NCBI GenBank assembly: GCA_002701705.1
Contig: NZWU01000002.1
Location: 1 to 10,272 of the forward strand
DNA: 10,272 nucleotides
Reading direction: 5' to 3'
Source: Gammaproteobacteria bacterium
GTDB lineage: Bacteria; Pseudomonadota; Gammaproteobacteria; GCA-002705445; GCA-002716945
Below, in pieces: positions 1-9,454 of this stretch. Position 1 is the stretch's first letter; every line of letters begins with the position of its first letter. A model generated the notes under the pieces. The model did no database searches. It had not been told where the DNA came from and saw only the letters and a program-made list of their open reading frames with translations. A program made the position numbers and the translations under genes.

Positions 1-3000
1 TTATTTGGTTGATTGAGGTACATCCAAGAGATGCTAATATTTCACGCACATCCCTAGCTATAAATTTAAAGTAATTGATTACTCTTTCCGGGCTACCACT
101 AAAATGTTTCATTCTTAGAATTTTGTTTTGTGTAGCTACTCCTGTTGCACAATTATTTAGGTGGCAAATTCTTAAGTATTTACATCCCAAAGTAATCATC
201 ACAGATGTACCAAAACCAAAGCTTTCAGCACCCAGCATTGCCCCTTTAATTATATCAAGGCCTGTTTTAAGTCCACCATCAGCCTGAAGTCTTACTTTAT
301 GCCTTAAATTATTTTTCATTAAAGTTTGATGCGTTTCGCTGATTCCAAGTTCCCAAGGACTGCCAGCATACTTAACTGAGGTTAGAGGGCTTGCGCCAGT
401 TCCACCATCATAACCAGAGATTGTAATTAAATCTGCATAAGCCTTAGTGACGCCAGCTGCTATCGTTCCAACTCCTGCTTGAGAAACTAATTTAACTGAA
501 ATCAAAGCTTTATTATTTATTTGTTTTAAATCAAAAATTAATTGTGCTAAATCTTCGATGGAATATATATCGTGGTGAGGAGGCGGAGATATCAATGTCA
601 CGCCTGGCACTGAAAATCTAAGTTCAGCAATCATCTTATTTACTTTATGTCCAGGGAGTTGACCGCCTTCACCTGGTTTTGCTCCCTGAGCAATTTTTAT
701 CTGTATTACTTCTGCATCAACTAGATAGTGTGGGGTTACACCAAATCTTCCAGAAGCTACTTGCTTAATTTTTGATGTTTTATTTGTATTAAATCTTTTT
801 TTATCTTCTCCACCTTCTCCCGAATTAGATCTACCACCAATAGTATTCATAGCAACAGCAAGTGCTTCATGTGCCTCTGGTGAAAGAGCTCCAAGAGACA
901 TTCCAGCTGTGTCAAACCTCTTAAGAATCTTTTTCTCCGATTCAACTTGAGATAAAGGAATTGGTTTATTAGACATTCTAAGTTTTAGTAAATCACGTAT
1001 AAAACTTGGGTTTCTGTTATTAACTAAATCGGAGAATTTTTTATAATCATCGTAGTCACCAGTGGTCGCACATTCTTGTAGTGCCTTTACTACATCAGGA
1101 TTAAAATCATGGAATTCTTCATCATGAACATATTTGAGGAGACCACCAGTTTTTATTTTTTTATTTACATCCCATGCAAAATTTCTATTTTCATCAATTT
1201 CAAGCTCAATATCCTTAAAACTACTTCCTGAAATCCTCTTGAAACTATTTTTGAAACATAAGTCTATAATTTCTTCATTTAAACCTACAATTTCAAAGAG
1301 TTGTGCGCCTCTATAACTTGAAATACAAGAAATACCCATTTTTGAAATAACTTTTAAAATCCCCTTATTAATACCATTTATATAGTTTTTGACATAAAGA
1401 GAATATTTATGTTTATTTATATTATTTTTAGCAACCATCTCGTTTAATATTTCTAATGCAAGATATGGATATATTGCTGTAGCTCCAAAACCTAATAAAA
1501 CTGCGAAATGATGGGGGTTACGTGCCGATGCAGTTTCTACAATTAAGTTACAATCACACCTGAGACCATCATCAATTAGCCGGTGGTGAACAGCTCCAAC
1601 TGCCATTGGAGCAGGTATTGTAAGTTGATTTCTCGCTATTTTTTTATCAGATAATATTATTATAATATTTCCTTTTTTTACACTGCGCGTTACTCTATCA
1701 CATATTGTATTTATAGCCTCTTCTAAATCTATTGAATCATCAAAATTTAGGTTAATAGTGTCATGAGGATATCTTTTCTGTTTTGATGTAAGAATTTCTT
1801 CATATGTTTGTCTATCTAAAATAGGTGACTTTGAAATTAGTCTATCAGCATGTTTAGAAGATTCTTCAAAAAGGTTCCTTTCTTTACCAAAACAAATTTC
1901 TAATGACATCACACTTGTTTCACGCAACGAATCTATTGGGGGATTTGTTACTTGTGCAAATTGTTGTCTAAAATAATCATAGATAGATCTATTTTTTTGT
2001 GACATGACTGGCATTGGGGTATCATCACCCATTGACCCCGTAGCTTCTTGTCCTATCTCTGCAAGAGGGGCAATCACTTCCTTTTCTTCTTCAAATGATA
2101 CTGAGAATAGTTTTTTATAAACATTAAGAGTATTGCTGTCAAAATTTATAGCTTTCTCAAGATCCTCTTCATAATCAGAAACTTTTACTGAGTGTTTATT
2201 TAACCATTCATGATATGGATGCCGTTCTTTGAGAATTTTATCTATATCCTCTGTTAGTAATAATTCACCATTTTCAGTATCTACAGCCAGCATTTGACCT
2301 GGAGCAAGCCGACCTTTTTTTAGAACATTCTCATCCTTATAATCATAGACTCCTATTTCAGAAGCCAAAGTTATATGTCTATCAGATGTGATGACATATC
2401 TAGCAGGCCTGAGACCATTCCTATCTAAAACACAAGCCGCATACCTTCCATCAGTTAGAACAATACCCGCAGGACCATCCCATGGTTCCATATGCATTGA
2501 ATGATATTCATAAGTAGCTTTTAGATCATTATCAATTTCGTTATTATTTTGCCAAGCTGGCGGCATTAGAGTTCTCATCGCTCTAAAAATTCCCATGTCT
2601 CCTACCAGAAGCAGTTCTAGCATATTATCTAATGTGCAAGAATCTGAATCCTTTTCTGAAATCAAAGGATGTAATTTTTCAAGTTCAGGTAGAGAATCAA
2701 TACTAAGTTTTTTTCGTCTTGCAAAATACCAACGACGATTTCCTTGTATAGTGTTAATTTCTCCATTGTGAGCTAAATATCTGAATGGCTGAGCAAGTTT
2801 CCATTGAGGTAATGTGTTTGTTGAAAACCTTTGATGAAAAACACAAAGAGATGATTTCATACTTTTATCATTAAAATCATCATAAAAGTCTTTTATGTTG
2901 TCTGAAATTATTAATCCTTTGTATGATATCACTCTTGAAGATAAGCTTGATATATAAAAAACCTCATCGTGAACAAGTATCTTTTCTGATTGAATTCTCG

Positions 3001-3505
3001 CAACATATAATTTTTTTTCAAAATCATTCTCAATAATCTTATCGTCAGCTGTGATGATTATTTGTTCGATATCAGGAATATTTTTCAGAGCTTCTTTTCC
3101 ACAAACTTTTTTATCAATAGGAACTTTTCTCCAGCCTTCTACAATTAGACCTTGTTTTCTGAGTTGGAAAAGGAGAGTTTCCTTAGATTTTTGCTGTTCT
3201 TTCTTATCTTTATTTAGAAAGACTGTTCCAAAGCAGTAGTTCTTTTTTAATTTAATACCCATTGAAGTAGCAATTTTTTGGCAAAATAAATCTGGTTTTT
3301 TTATTAAAATACCGCAACCATCACTAGTTTTCCCATCATCAGCTATTGCGCCTCTATGAGTGAGTCTTTGAAGTGCTTTGATGCTTGTCTGAATAACCCA
3401 ATGAGATGGTTTATCATCCATATTGGCAATTAAACCAAAACCACAGCTATCCTTTTCAAAACTTGGGGAGTATAACCCATTGATCTCTGTCTCTTTTCTT
3501 TTCAT
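1..3505 (-). CDS. gltB: Glutamate synthase (NADPH) large subunit, 3' end cut by the window
   Basis: Large (alpha) subunit of glutamate synthase. It hydrolyses glutamine and channels the ammonia to 2-oxoglutarate, making glutamate with electrons relayed from GltD; cytoplasmic. I read 1168 open codons with no internal stop; the family is about 1480-1550 residues, so roughly the last 320 (the GXGXG beta-helix domain) lie outside. The class II glutaminase domain starts at Cys21 (CGFGL), so a 20-residue propeptide is presumably removed to expose the nucleophile; HNGEINT follows at 246-252. The central domain is around 480-770 (NPPIDSLRE near 520). The FMN-binding synthase domain runs from about 830, with GEGGQLPGHKV near 945 and SGYDGGTGASPL near 1030. 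Cys1108, Cys1114 and Cys1119 match the 3Fe-4S ligand pattern C-x5-C-x4-C. The start is preceded by AAAGG, 10 nt upstream, and lies 42 nt after aroB. It is separated from gltD by three genes, which is unusual. Confidence 0.97.
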   Translation of the reverse strand, partial: MKRKETEINGLYSPSFEKDSCGFGLIANMDDKPSHWVIQTSIKALQRLTHRGAIADDGKTSDGCGILIKKPDLFCQKIATSMGIKLKKNYCFGTVFLNKDKKEQQKSKETLLFQLRKQGLIVEGWRKVPIDKKVCGKEALKNIPDIEQIIITADDKIIENDFEKKLYVARIQSEKILVHDEVFYISSLSSRVISYKGLIISDNIKDFYDDFNDKSMKSSLCVFHQRFSTNTLPQWKLAQPFRYLAHNGEINTIQGNRRWYFARRKKLSIDSLPELEKLHPLISEKDSDSCTLDNMLELLLVGDMGIFRAMRTLMPPAWQNNNEIDNDLKATYEYHSMHMEPWDGPAGIVLTDGRYAACVLDRNGLRPARYVITSDRHITLASEIGVYDYKDENVLKKGRLAPGQMLAVDTENGELLLTEDIDKILKERHPYHEWLNKHSVKVSDYEEDLEKAINFDSNTLNVYKKLFSVSFEEEKEVIAPLAEIGQEATGSMGDDTPMPVMSQKNRSIYDYFRQQFAQVTNPPIDSLRETSVMSLEICFGKERNLFEESSKHADRLISKSPILDRQTYEEILTSKQKRYPHDTINLNFDDSIDLEEAINTICDRVTRSVKKGNIIIILSDKKIARNQLTIPAPMAVGAVHHRLIDDGLRCDCNLIVETASARNPHHFAVLLGFGATAIYPYLALEILNEMVAKNNINKHKYSLYVKNYINGINKGILKVISKMGISCISSYRGAQLFEIVGLNEEIIDLCFKNSFKRISGSSFKDIELEIDENRNFAWDVNKKIKTGGLLKYVHDEEFHDFNPDVVKALQECATTGDYDDYKKFSDLVNNRNPSFIRDLLKLRMSNKPIPLSQVESEKKILKRFDTAGMSLGALSPEAHEALAVAMNTIGGRSNSGEGGEDKKRFNTNKTSKIKQVASGRFGVTPHYLVDAEVIQIKIAQGAKPGEGGQLPGHKVNKMIAELRFSVPGVTLISPPPHHDIYSIEDLAQLIFDLKQINNKALISVKLVSQAGVGTIAAGVTKAYADLITISGYDGGTGASPLTSVKYAGSPWELGISETHQTLMKNNLRHKVRLQADGGLKTGLDIIKGAMLGAESFGFGTSVMITLGCKYLRICHLNNCATGVATQNKILRMKHFSGSPERVINYFKFIARDVREILASLGCTSINQI

Positions 3506-3515
3506 GAAATGCTGA

Positions 3516-3520
3516 CCTTT
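3516..3520 (-). promoter_or_regulatory. Ribosome binding site of gltB
   Basis: AAAGG lies 10 nt before the gltB ATG, inside the 42-nt aroB-gltB gap. It is the only reasonably placed Shine-Dalgarno-like sequence I found in front of any gene in this window, and it supports the ATG at 3505. An in-frame TTG 18 nt further upstream lacks such support. Confidence 0.5.
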
Positions 3521-3547
3521 CAATATAATATCATATATTTAAAGATT

Positions 3548-4624
3548 TTAATGTTGAAAAGTTTCTACCATTTTTTGAATAAATTTCGTTGTTAGTTTAT
3601 CTGTAATAAAGCACTTACTAATAGATTTAAGCAGAACAAAGTTATTTTTTCCTAACTTCTTTTTTTTATCAAAACTTAAATGGTTCATTATCTTACTAGT
3701 TTTTATTTCCCTAGGTAAACTTATTGGTAATTGTAAGTTTTGTATGGTTTCTGTAATTAGATTAAAATCACTTATTGTTAGTGTACTTTTTTCTACAGAA
3801 ATTGCAGAGGCAAAAACCATACCTATTCCTATGGCTTCCCCATGTAATATTCCTTTATAATTTTGAGTTGACTCAATCGCATGACCAAGTGTGTGTCCAA
3901 AATTTAAAAAGGCTCTAATATTTTTCTCTTTTTCATCTTTTTGTACTATATTTACTTTTTCTTTGACGGAAACAGATACTACTCTTAGCAATTCTTTGGA
4001 CTTATAGTTAAGTATATTTTCTTTATTCATATTCAACCATTTAAGAAATGATCCATTACTAATAATCCCATATTTTATTACTTCAGCTAAACCAGAGATA
4101 AATTGTCGTTTTGGTAGTGTTGATAAGAATGATATATCAATAATAACTGCATTGGGGTGTTTAAAACTACCAATTAAATTTTTTCCATTTTTGTGGTTTA
4201 TGCCTGTTTTTCCTCCAATTGCAGAATCAACTTGCGCTAAAAGAGTGGTTGGCATATGTATTAAATCTACTCCTCTTAAAAAAGTATCTGCTGCAAATCC
4301 AGCTAAATCACCTATAACACCACCACCAAATGCAATAATTGTAAGTTGTCTGTCAAAATTCTTTTCTATCAAAAAATTATGAATTTTATTTAGTGTATCT
4401 GTGTTTTTAAAACGTTCTCCATCTGGGATAATATAAGTCTCTACTCTAAATTTTTTTAAAACATTCTTTACTTTAGTTAAATGGAGTTTGGCTACAGTTT
4501 TATTTGTGATAATAACAACATCTTTATTCCTAATATATTGCTGATAATTAATTTTTTTTAGAATATTATCACCTACAATAATTGGAACTTTAAGGTCTTT
4601 TATTTTAAATAATATTTTTTTCAT
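3548..4624 (-). CDS. aroB: 3-dehydroquinate synthase
   Basis: Second enzyme of the shikimate pathway. It converts DAHP to 3-dehydroquinate using bound NAD+ and a divalent metal (Zn or Co); cytoplasmic. The 358 residues match the family length (E. coli about 362). Visible motifs are PDGE at 67-70, the NAD-binding GGGVIGDLAGF at 100-110, MPTTLLAQVDSAIGGKT at 124-140, GLAEVIKYG at 178-186, NFGHTLGHAIE at 241-251 and HGEA at 261-264. By analogy with the solved fungal enzyme, the metal ligands should be Glu181, His244 and His261, and all are present. The ATG lies inside aroK (20-nt overlap). An AGGA is 15 nt upstream, too far for a good ribosome site, so translational coupling to aroK is likely. 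No later start fits, because the N-terminal strand MKKILFKIKD aligns with the start of E. coli AroB. gltB follows after 42 nt; aroK-aroB adjacency is typical of gammaproteobacteria. Confidence 0.97.
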   Translation of the reverse strand: MKKILFKIKDLKVPIIVGDNILKKINYQQYIRNKDVVIITNKTVAKLHLTKVKNVLKKFRVETYIIPDGERFKNTDTLNKIHNFLIEKNFDRQLTIIAFGGGVIGDLAGFAADTFLRGVDLIHMPTTLLAQVDSAIGGKTGINHKNGKNLIGSFKHPNAVIIDISFLSTLPKRQFISGLAEVIKYGIISNGSFLKWLNMNKENILNYKSKELLRVVSVSVKEKVNIVQKDEKEKNIRAFLNFGHTLGHAIESTQNYKGILHGEAIGIGMVFASAISVEKSTLTISDFNLITETIQNLQLPISLPREIKTSKIMNHLSFDKKKKLGKNNFVLLKSISKCFITDKLTTKFIQKMVETFQH

Positions 4625-5129
4625 TTAAATACATTTGAATCCTATCAATAACTTTATATTTTGTCTCTTTTGATACATCAATTACATAATTAGCTATCGA
4701 TTTATATACTTTATCTCTATCATCTTTCATTTTTTTTAAATCATCTTTAAGGTTTTCACTATTTAGCAATGGTCTATTTTTTTTATTTTTTATCCTACTC
4801 ATTTGTGTTTCTACATCAATGTCTAAAAATATGATAGTTCCATTCTTGGTCATTATATCTATATTTTCTTTTTTTAATACAATACCTCCGCCTGTTGATA
4901 TTATACTATTAATATTATCCTTTAGTTTTGACAAGGTTTTATATTCTAACTCACGAAAATAATTTTCGCCATATTTATCAAAGATTTGACTTATATTTAA
5001 ATTTTCTCTTTTTATTATTTCTTGATCTATATCAAAGAATGGCCTCTGTATTTTTTTTGATAATACTTTGCCAACAGATGTTTTCCCTGAACCCATTAAT
5101 CCAACAATAAATATTATGTTCGAACTCAT
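4605..5129 (-). CDS. aroK: Shikimate kinase
   Basis: Phosphorylates shikimate at the 3-hydroxyl with ATP, the fifth step of the shikimate pathway; cytoplasmic, P-loop NMP-kinase fold. The 174 residues are the usual size. The Walker A loop GLMGSGKT is at 10-17, and the shikimate-binding residues are Asp33 and Asp35 (FFDID), Arg59 (FRE) and the GGG loop at 80-82. The lid arginine is Arg119 in RPLL. The start lies 4 nt after the hemE stop and has no Shine-Dalgarno sequence. The 3' end overlaps aroB by 20 nt in another frame. aroK and aroL products cannot be told apart on sequence alone; the symbol aroK rests on the adjacent aroB. Usually pil genes precede aroK in gammaproteobacteria; here hemE does. 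Confidence 0.95.
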   Translation of the reverse strand: MSSNIIFIVGLMGSGKTSVGKVLSKKIQRPFFDIDQEIIKRENLNISQIFDKYGENYFRELEYKTLSKLKDNINSIISTGGGIVLKKENIDIMTKNGTIIFLDIDVETQMSRIKNKKNRPLLNSENLKDDLKKMKDDRDKVYKSIANYVIDVSKETKYKVIDRIQMYLNEKNII

Positions 5130-5133
5130 GAAT

Positions 5134-6189
5134 TCATTCTATATGATATTTCGGACTTATGTCTCTTAGAATATTTACTAATAATTTAACTTTCTCTGGC
5201 TTTATGTCTGGCGTGATTCCAGTTCCCAAATTAAAAATATGTCCAGAGCCATGCCCAAAACTACTCAAGACTTTTTCAACTTCTTCAATGATGATTTTTT
5301 CATCTTTTTTTAGTATATCTACATCTAAGTTTCCTTGTATCGAAAATTTAGTACCAAATTTTTCTTTGATAATTTTTAAATCAAGGCTTGAATCTACACC
5401 TAAAACATCAGCATCTAAACCATCTAAATATTCAAGCTTATTTCCTAACCCCCTTGAGTAGTAGATAAGAGGAATATTATTGAGATCTAAAGCTTTTTTT
5501 ATTTTTTTAATGTATTTTAAGGAAAATTTTTCATATTCCTGTCCATTTAGCAGGCTCCCCCATGTATCAAATATCATAGTTATGTCTACACCAGAGGATA
5601 CTTGTTTTTGGAGATAATCTATGCTGATTGTTGTGATTTGCTCAAGTAAACACTCAATAAATGGTTCATCATCTTTTAAAATTTTGAGAACTTTATTAAA
5701 TTTTTTTGAGGAGTCTCCTTCTATTAGGTATGTTGCTACAGTCCAAGGACTGCCAATAAATCCAATCAAGGGTACCTTATTATCTAATTTTCTTTTAATT
5801 AATTTTATAGTTTCAAATACATATTCAAGCTTATCTACGTCATCAGGTGTACCAATTCTGTCAAGATCTTTTTGCGTAGATAAAGGATAGTCAAACACAG
5901 GACCTCTATTTTCTACAAACTTTAACTCCATTCTCAATAAATCAGAAACAATAAGTATGTCAGAGAACATAATTGCTGCATCTAGATCAAACCTTCTTAA
6001 TGGTTGAAGAGTAACCTCGCATGCTAGTTCAGGATTTCTTATTAATTTAATAAACCCACCAGCTTCATTCTTAGTTTCTTTATATTCGGGCAGATATCTT
6101 CCTGCTTGTCTCATAATCCAAATAGGAGTTCTTTTAATAGGCTTCTTTTTTATAGCATTAATTAAAATGTGATCAGTATTATTCTCCAT
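5134..6189 (-). CDS. hemE: Uroporphyrinogen decarboxylase
   Basis: Removes the four acetate carboxyl groups of uroporphyrinogen III to give coproporphyrinogen III in haem synthesis; cytoplasmic homodimer with a TIM-barrel fold and no cofactor. The 351 residues match the family (E. coli 354). The family signature PIWIMRQAGRYLPEY is at 22-36, with Arg27 and Arg31 equivalent to substrate-binding arginines. The catalytic Asp is Asp77 in FSDIL, and GFIGSPWTVATYLIEG at 143-158 carries Tyr154. MIFDTWGS is also conserved. Oddity: the near-invariant NLGHG loop reads NLGTG, placing Thr323 where E. coli and human enzymes have His (human His339). The gene begins directly after the gltD stop (TAAATG) with only a weak AAGAAA upstream, so translation is probably coupled to gltD. 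The next in-frame ATG would cut into the signature, so this start is right. Confidence 0.96.
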   Translation of the reverse strand: MENNTDHILINAIKKKPIKRTPIWIMRQAGRYLPEYKETKNEAGGFIKLIRNPELACEVTLQPLRRFDLDAAIMFSDILIVSDLLRMELKFVENRGPVFDYPLSTQKDLDRIGTPDDVDKLEYVFETIKLIKRKLDNKVPLIGFIGSPWTVATYLIEGDSSKKFNKVLKILKDDEPFIECLLEQITTISIDYLQKQVSSGVDITMIFDTWGSLLNGQEYEKFSLKYIKKIKKALDLNNIPLIYYSRGLGNKLEYLDGLDADVLGVDSSLDLKIIKEKFGTKFSIQGNLDVDILKKDEKIIIEEVEKVLSSFGHGSGHIFNLGTGITPDIKPEKVKLLVNILRDISPKYHIE

Positions 6190-7614
<1,425 letters not shown>

Positions 7615-7617
7615 TTA

Positions 7618-7623
7618 ATTATA
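7618..7623 (-). promoter_or_regulatory. Candidate -10 box for the gltD operon
   Basis: A perfect TATAAT sits in the 82-nt yqeY-gltD gap, 12 nt before the gltD ATG. No good -35 hexamer is found 16-18 nt upstream. If it is used, transcription would start about 5-6 nt before the ATG. Such hexamers also arise by chance in AT-rich spacers, so this is a candidate only. The rest of the gap (7606-7687) shows no strong terminator for yqeY. Confidence 0.4.
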
Positions 7624-7687
7624 CTACATATTGAAAGACATAATATGATAACTTGTTTCTAATAGAAAAATGAAAAATAGAAATTTT

Positions 7688-8140
7688 TTAAGAAAGTAAA
7701 TTTTTTACGTGTTTACTTACTAAGGACATATCAACAGAGCCATCATTATGCTCTTTTATATCAGACATTACTTTCCCCATATCTTTAATGGAGGTAGCCT
7801 CAGTATTTTTTATAGATTCTTTAATAAGATTTATGGTTTCATTCTCATCCATTTCTGCAGGTAAATAATTTTTTATAAAATCCATCTCTCTTTTTTCCTT
7901 ATCTGCAAGATCATTTCTTTCTGCCTTAGTAAACTGTTCAAAGGAGTCTTCATTTTTTTTAATTAGTTTTTTTAAAATTTGTAAAATTTCTGTGTCAGTT
8001 AACAAGCTTTTTTTATCTTTTTCTGCTTGATTTAAGAATGACATTACAAATCTTATTATATCAACTTTTTCTCTTTCGCCAGATTTCATAAAATCGACTA
8101 AATCAAGTTTTATTTTGTTCTTAATTGAATTTTTAGACAT
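7688..8140 (-). CDS. yqeY: GatB/YqeY domain protein
   Basis: Small helical protein of the YqeY family, which shares a domain with the tail of the GatB subunit of Asp/Glu-tRNA amidotransferase. That domain is thought to bind tRNA, but the role of free YqeY is not established. The 150 residues match the family (about 147-150). Conserved features include the N-terminal helix KSGEREKVDIIRFV, the LADKEKREMDFIKNYLP block (78-94) and DMGKVM (120-125). It is rich in Lys and Glu, with no signal peptide or membrane segment. It starts 8 nt after the rpsU stop with no Shine-Dalgarno sequence, so it probably shares the rpsU transcript. rpsU-yqeY pairs are common in gammaproteobacteria, usually followed by dnaG and rpoD, which are absent here. 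Confidence 0.9.
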   Translation of the reverse strand: MSKNSIKNKIKLDLVDFMKSGEREKVDIIRFVMSFLNQAEKDKKSLLTDTEILQILKKLIKKNEDSFEQFTKAERNDLADKEKREMDFIKNYLPAEMDENETINLIKESIKNTEATSIKDMGKVMSDIKEHNDGSVDMSLVSKHVKNLLS

Positions 8141-8148
8141 CTAGGATG

Positions 8149-8373
8149 CTAGAATTTTTTATATGGGGGTTTTTTTCTAATTACAGTCATGCTTATTTTT
8201 CTTTTATGTCTCTTTACAGCCGCATCATTTTTTCTTTTTCTCATTGCAGTTGGTTTTTCATAAAATTCTCTTTTACGGGTTTCTGTTAAAATTCCCGCTT
8301 TTTCACAAATTCTTTTGAATCTCCTCAAAGCTATTTCAAAGGGTTCATTTTCTCTTATTTGTACACTTGGCAT
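8149..8373 (-). CDS. rpsU: 30S ribosomal protein bS21
   Basis: Small-subunit ribosomal protein that binds near the 3' end of 16S rRNA on the platform and helps initiation on mRNA. The 74 residues are slightly longer than E. coli (71). The N-terminal two-thirds is canonical: [15 protein letters not shown] (7-21), CEKAGIL (23-29) and REFYEKPT (35-42), followed by a basic helix with AVKRHKRK (52-59). The tail [14 protein letters not shown] (61-74) differs from the E. coli ending and carries Tyr71 and Phe74. It is followed by yqeY after 8 nt and is divergent from tsaD, the standard gammaproteobacterial arrangement. The ATG has no Shine-Dalgarno sequence, and a TATATT box ends 6 nt upstream, suggesting a leaderless or nearly leaderless message. 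Confidence 0.96.
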   Translation of the reverse strand: MPSVQIRENEPFEIALRRFKRICEKAGILTETRKREFYEKPTAMRKRKNDAAVKRHKRKISMTVIRKKPPYKKF

Positions 8374-8457
8374 AAATATAATATAAAATAGTTTATAATG
8401 GCGTTAATACTACTTGAATATCATAATAAAGCAATAAATTTAACTTTTTGAATTTAA
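8374..8457. promoter_or_regulatory. Divergent promoter region between rpsU and tsaD
   Basis: This 84-nt spacer must drive both genes. Toward rpsU (minus strand), TTAACG (8407-8402), a 16-nt spacer and TATATT (8385-8380) form a plausible sigma-70 promoter whose -10 box ends 6 nt before the rpsU ATG. Toward tsaD (plus strand) the signals are weaker: CATAAT at 8422-8427, or TTGAAT at 8414-8419 paired with TAAATT at 8435-8440 at a short 15-nt spacing. No Shine-Dalgarno sequence is present on either side. That a promoter region lies here follows from the gene layout; the exact boxes are guesses in AT-rich DNA. Confidence 0.5.
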
Positions 8458-9453
8458 ATGATTATATTAGGCATAGAAACATCTTGTGACGAAACAGGTT
8501 TAGCGCTCTATGATTCTGAAAAAGGAATTATTGGTCACGTCCTTAATTCACAATTTAAATTACATAGTAAATACGGTGGTGTGGTACCAGAGTTAGCTTC
8601 CAGAGATCATACAATTAAAATAATACCATTACTGGATGAATTATTATCAAAGTTTAATTTTGATATCAAAGATATACATTTAGTTGCATTCACAAATGGA
8701 CCTGGCCTTATGGGACCATTGCTAACTGGATCAGCTTTTGCTAAGACAATTGCATGGACATTGGGTGTAAGAAGCATTGAAATTAATCATTTAGAAGCTC
8801 ATATTTTTTCAGCTATGATGACTGAGCCTAAATTGAAACCACCCTTCATATCATTATTAGTTTCTGGTGGACATACTTTTTTATCAGTCATAGAAGAATA
8901 TGATGAATATAAAATTATCGGAAAAACTTTAGACGATTCTGCGGGCGAAGTTTTTGACAAAATAGCTCGACAGCTAGGGCTCGGTTATCCTGGAGGACCA
9001 GAAATATCTAAATCAGCAACAGAAACTAATACAACCCCTTTTACTTTTCCACGCCCTATGATTAATAGCGGAGATTATAATTTTAGTTTTAGTGGTTTAA
9101 AAACCCATGTAAAAAATATTATTGATAAGACTAAATTAACAGATAAAACGGTCTCACAAATATCTCATGATTTTGAAAATGCAATTTTGGATGTACTAAT
9201 TAGCAAAACTTTGAGAGCTGCCAAAGAATTTAATATCAAAAATATAGTTATTGTAGGAGGTGTTAGTGCTAATAAAAAACTTAGATCCAGATTTCAAAAT
9301 GAAAAGGAATCAGCTAGCAATGTTTTTTTCCCTGACATGCAATTCAGTACTGACAATGGTGCAATGATAGCATATTTAGGATGGATAAAATCTAAATCAA
9401 ATAAAACAGAGAATTTGAATATTAATCCACAACCATCCTTAAATATTAATTAA
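8458..9453 (+). CDS. tsaD: tRNA N6-adenosine threonylcarbamoyltransferase
   Basis: Transfers the threonylcarbamoyl group from threonylcarbamoyl-AMP to A37 of ANN-decoding tRNAs (t6A), acting with TsaB and TsaE; cytoplasmic, ASKHA fold, formerly Gcp/YgjD. The 331 residues match the family (E. coli 337). Motifs are the start GIETSCDET (5-13), with Asp11 and Glu12, and metal-binding His111 and His115 in NHLEAH. Further motifs are LVSGGHT (133-139), DDSAGEVFDK (158-167), FSFSGLKT (208-215), GGVSANKKLR (266-275) and DNGAMIAY (298-305), where Asp298 is the expected third metal ligand. After about residue 311 the tail is Asn- and Ser-rich and looks disordered. The ATG begins the conserved first strand, so the start is safe, though no Shine-Dalgarno sequence precedes it. 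It is divergent from rpsU and converges with plsY, leaving one base between stop codons. Confidence 0.97.
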   Translation: MIILGIETSCDETGLALYDSEKGIIGHVLNSQFKLHSKYGGVVPELASRDHTIKIIPLLDELLSKFNFDIKDIHLVAFTNGPGLMGPLLTGSAFAKTIAWTLGVRSIEINHLEAHIFSAMMTEPKLKPPFISLLVSGGHTFLSVIEEYDEYKIIGKTLDDSAGEVFDKIARQLGLGYPGGPEISKSATETNTTPFTFPRPMINSGDYNFSFSGLKTHVKNIIDKTKLTDKTVSQISHDFENAILDVLISKTLRAAKEFNIKNIVIVGGVSANKKLRSRFQNEKESASNVFFPDMQFSTDNGAMIAYLGWIKSKSNKTENLNINPQPSLNIN

Positions 9454-9454
9454 A

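Noticed and set aside
1..3505. Possible frameshift or pseudogene in gltB
   Set aside because: I followed the frame from the ATG through the glutaminase, central and FMN domains to the 3Fe-4S cysteines. All 1168 codons are open and the motifs appear in the expected order in one frame.
3506..3547. Separate gltB promoter in the 42-nt aroB-gltB gap
   Set aside because: TATTAT-like hexamers occur there, but the stretch is nearly all A/T and no -35 partner is evident. Continued transcription from upstream explains expression.
7656..7668. Inverted repeat TTTCTA-A-TAGAAA in the yqeY-gltD gap
   Set aside because: The one-base centre leaves at most a four-pair stem, and there is no clean T-run following. 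It could be an operator half-site pair, but nothing supports that.
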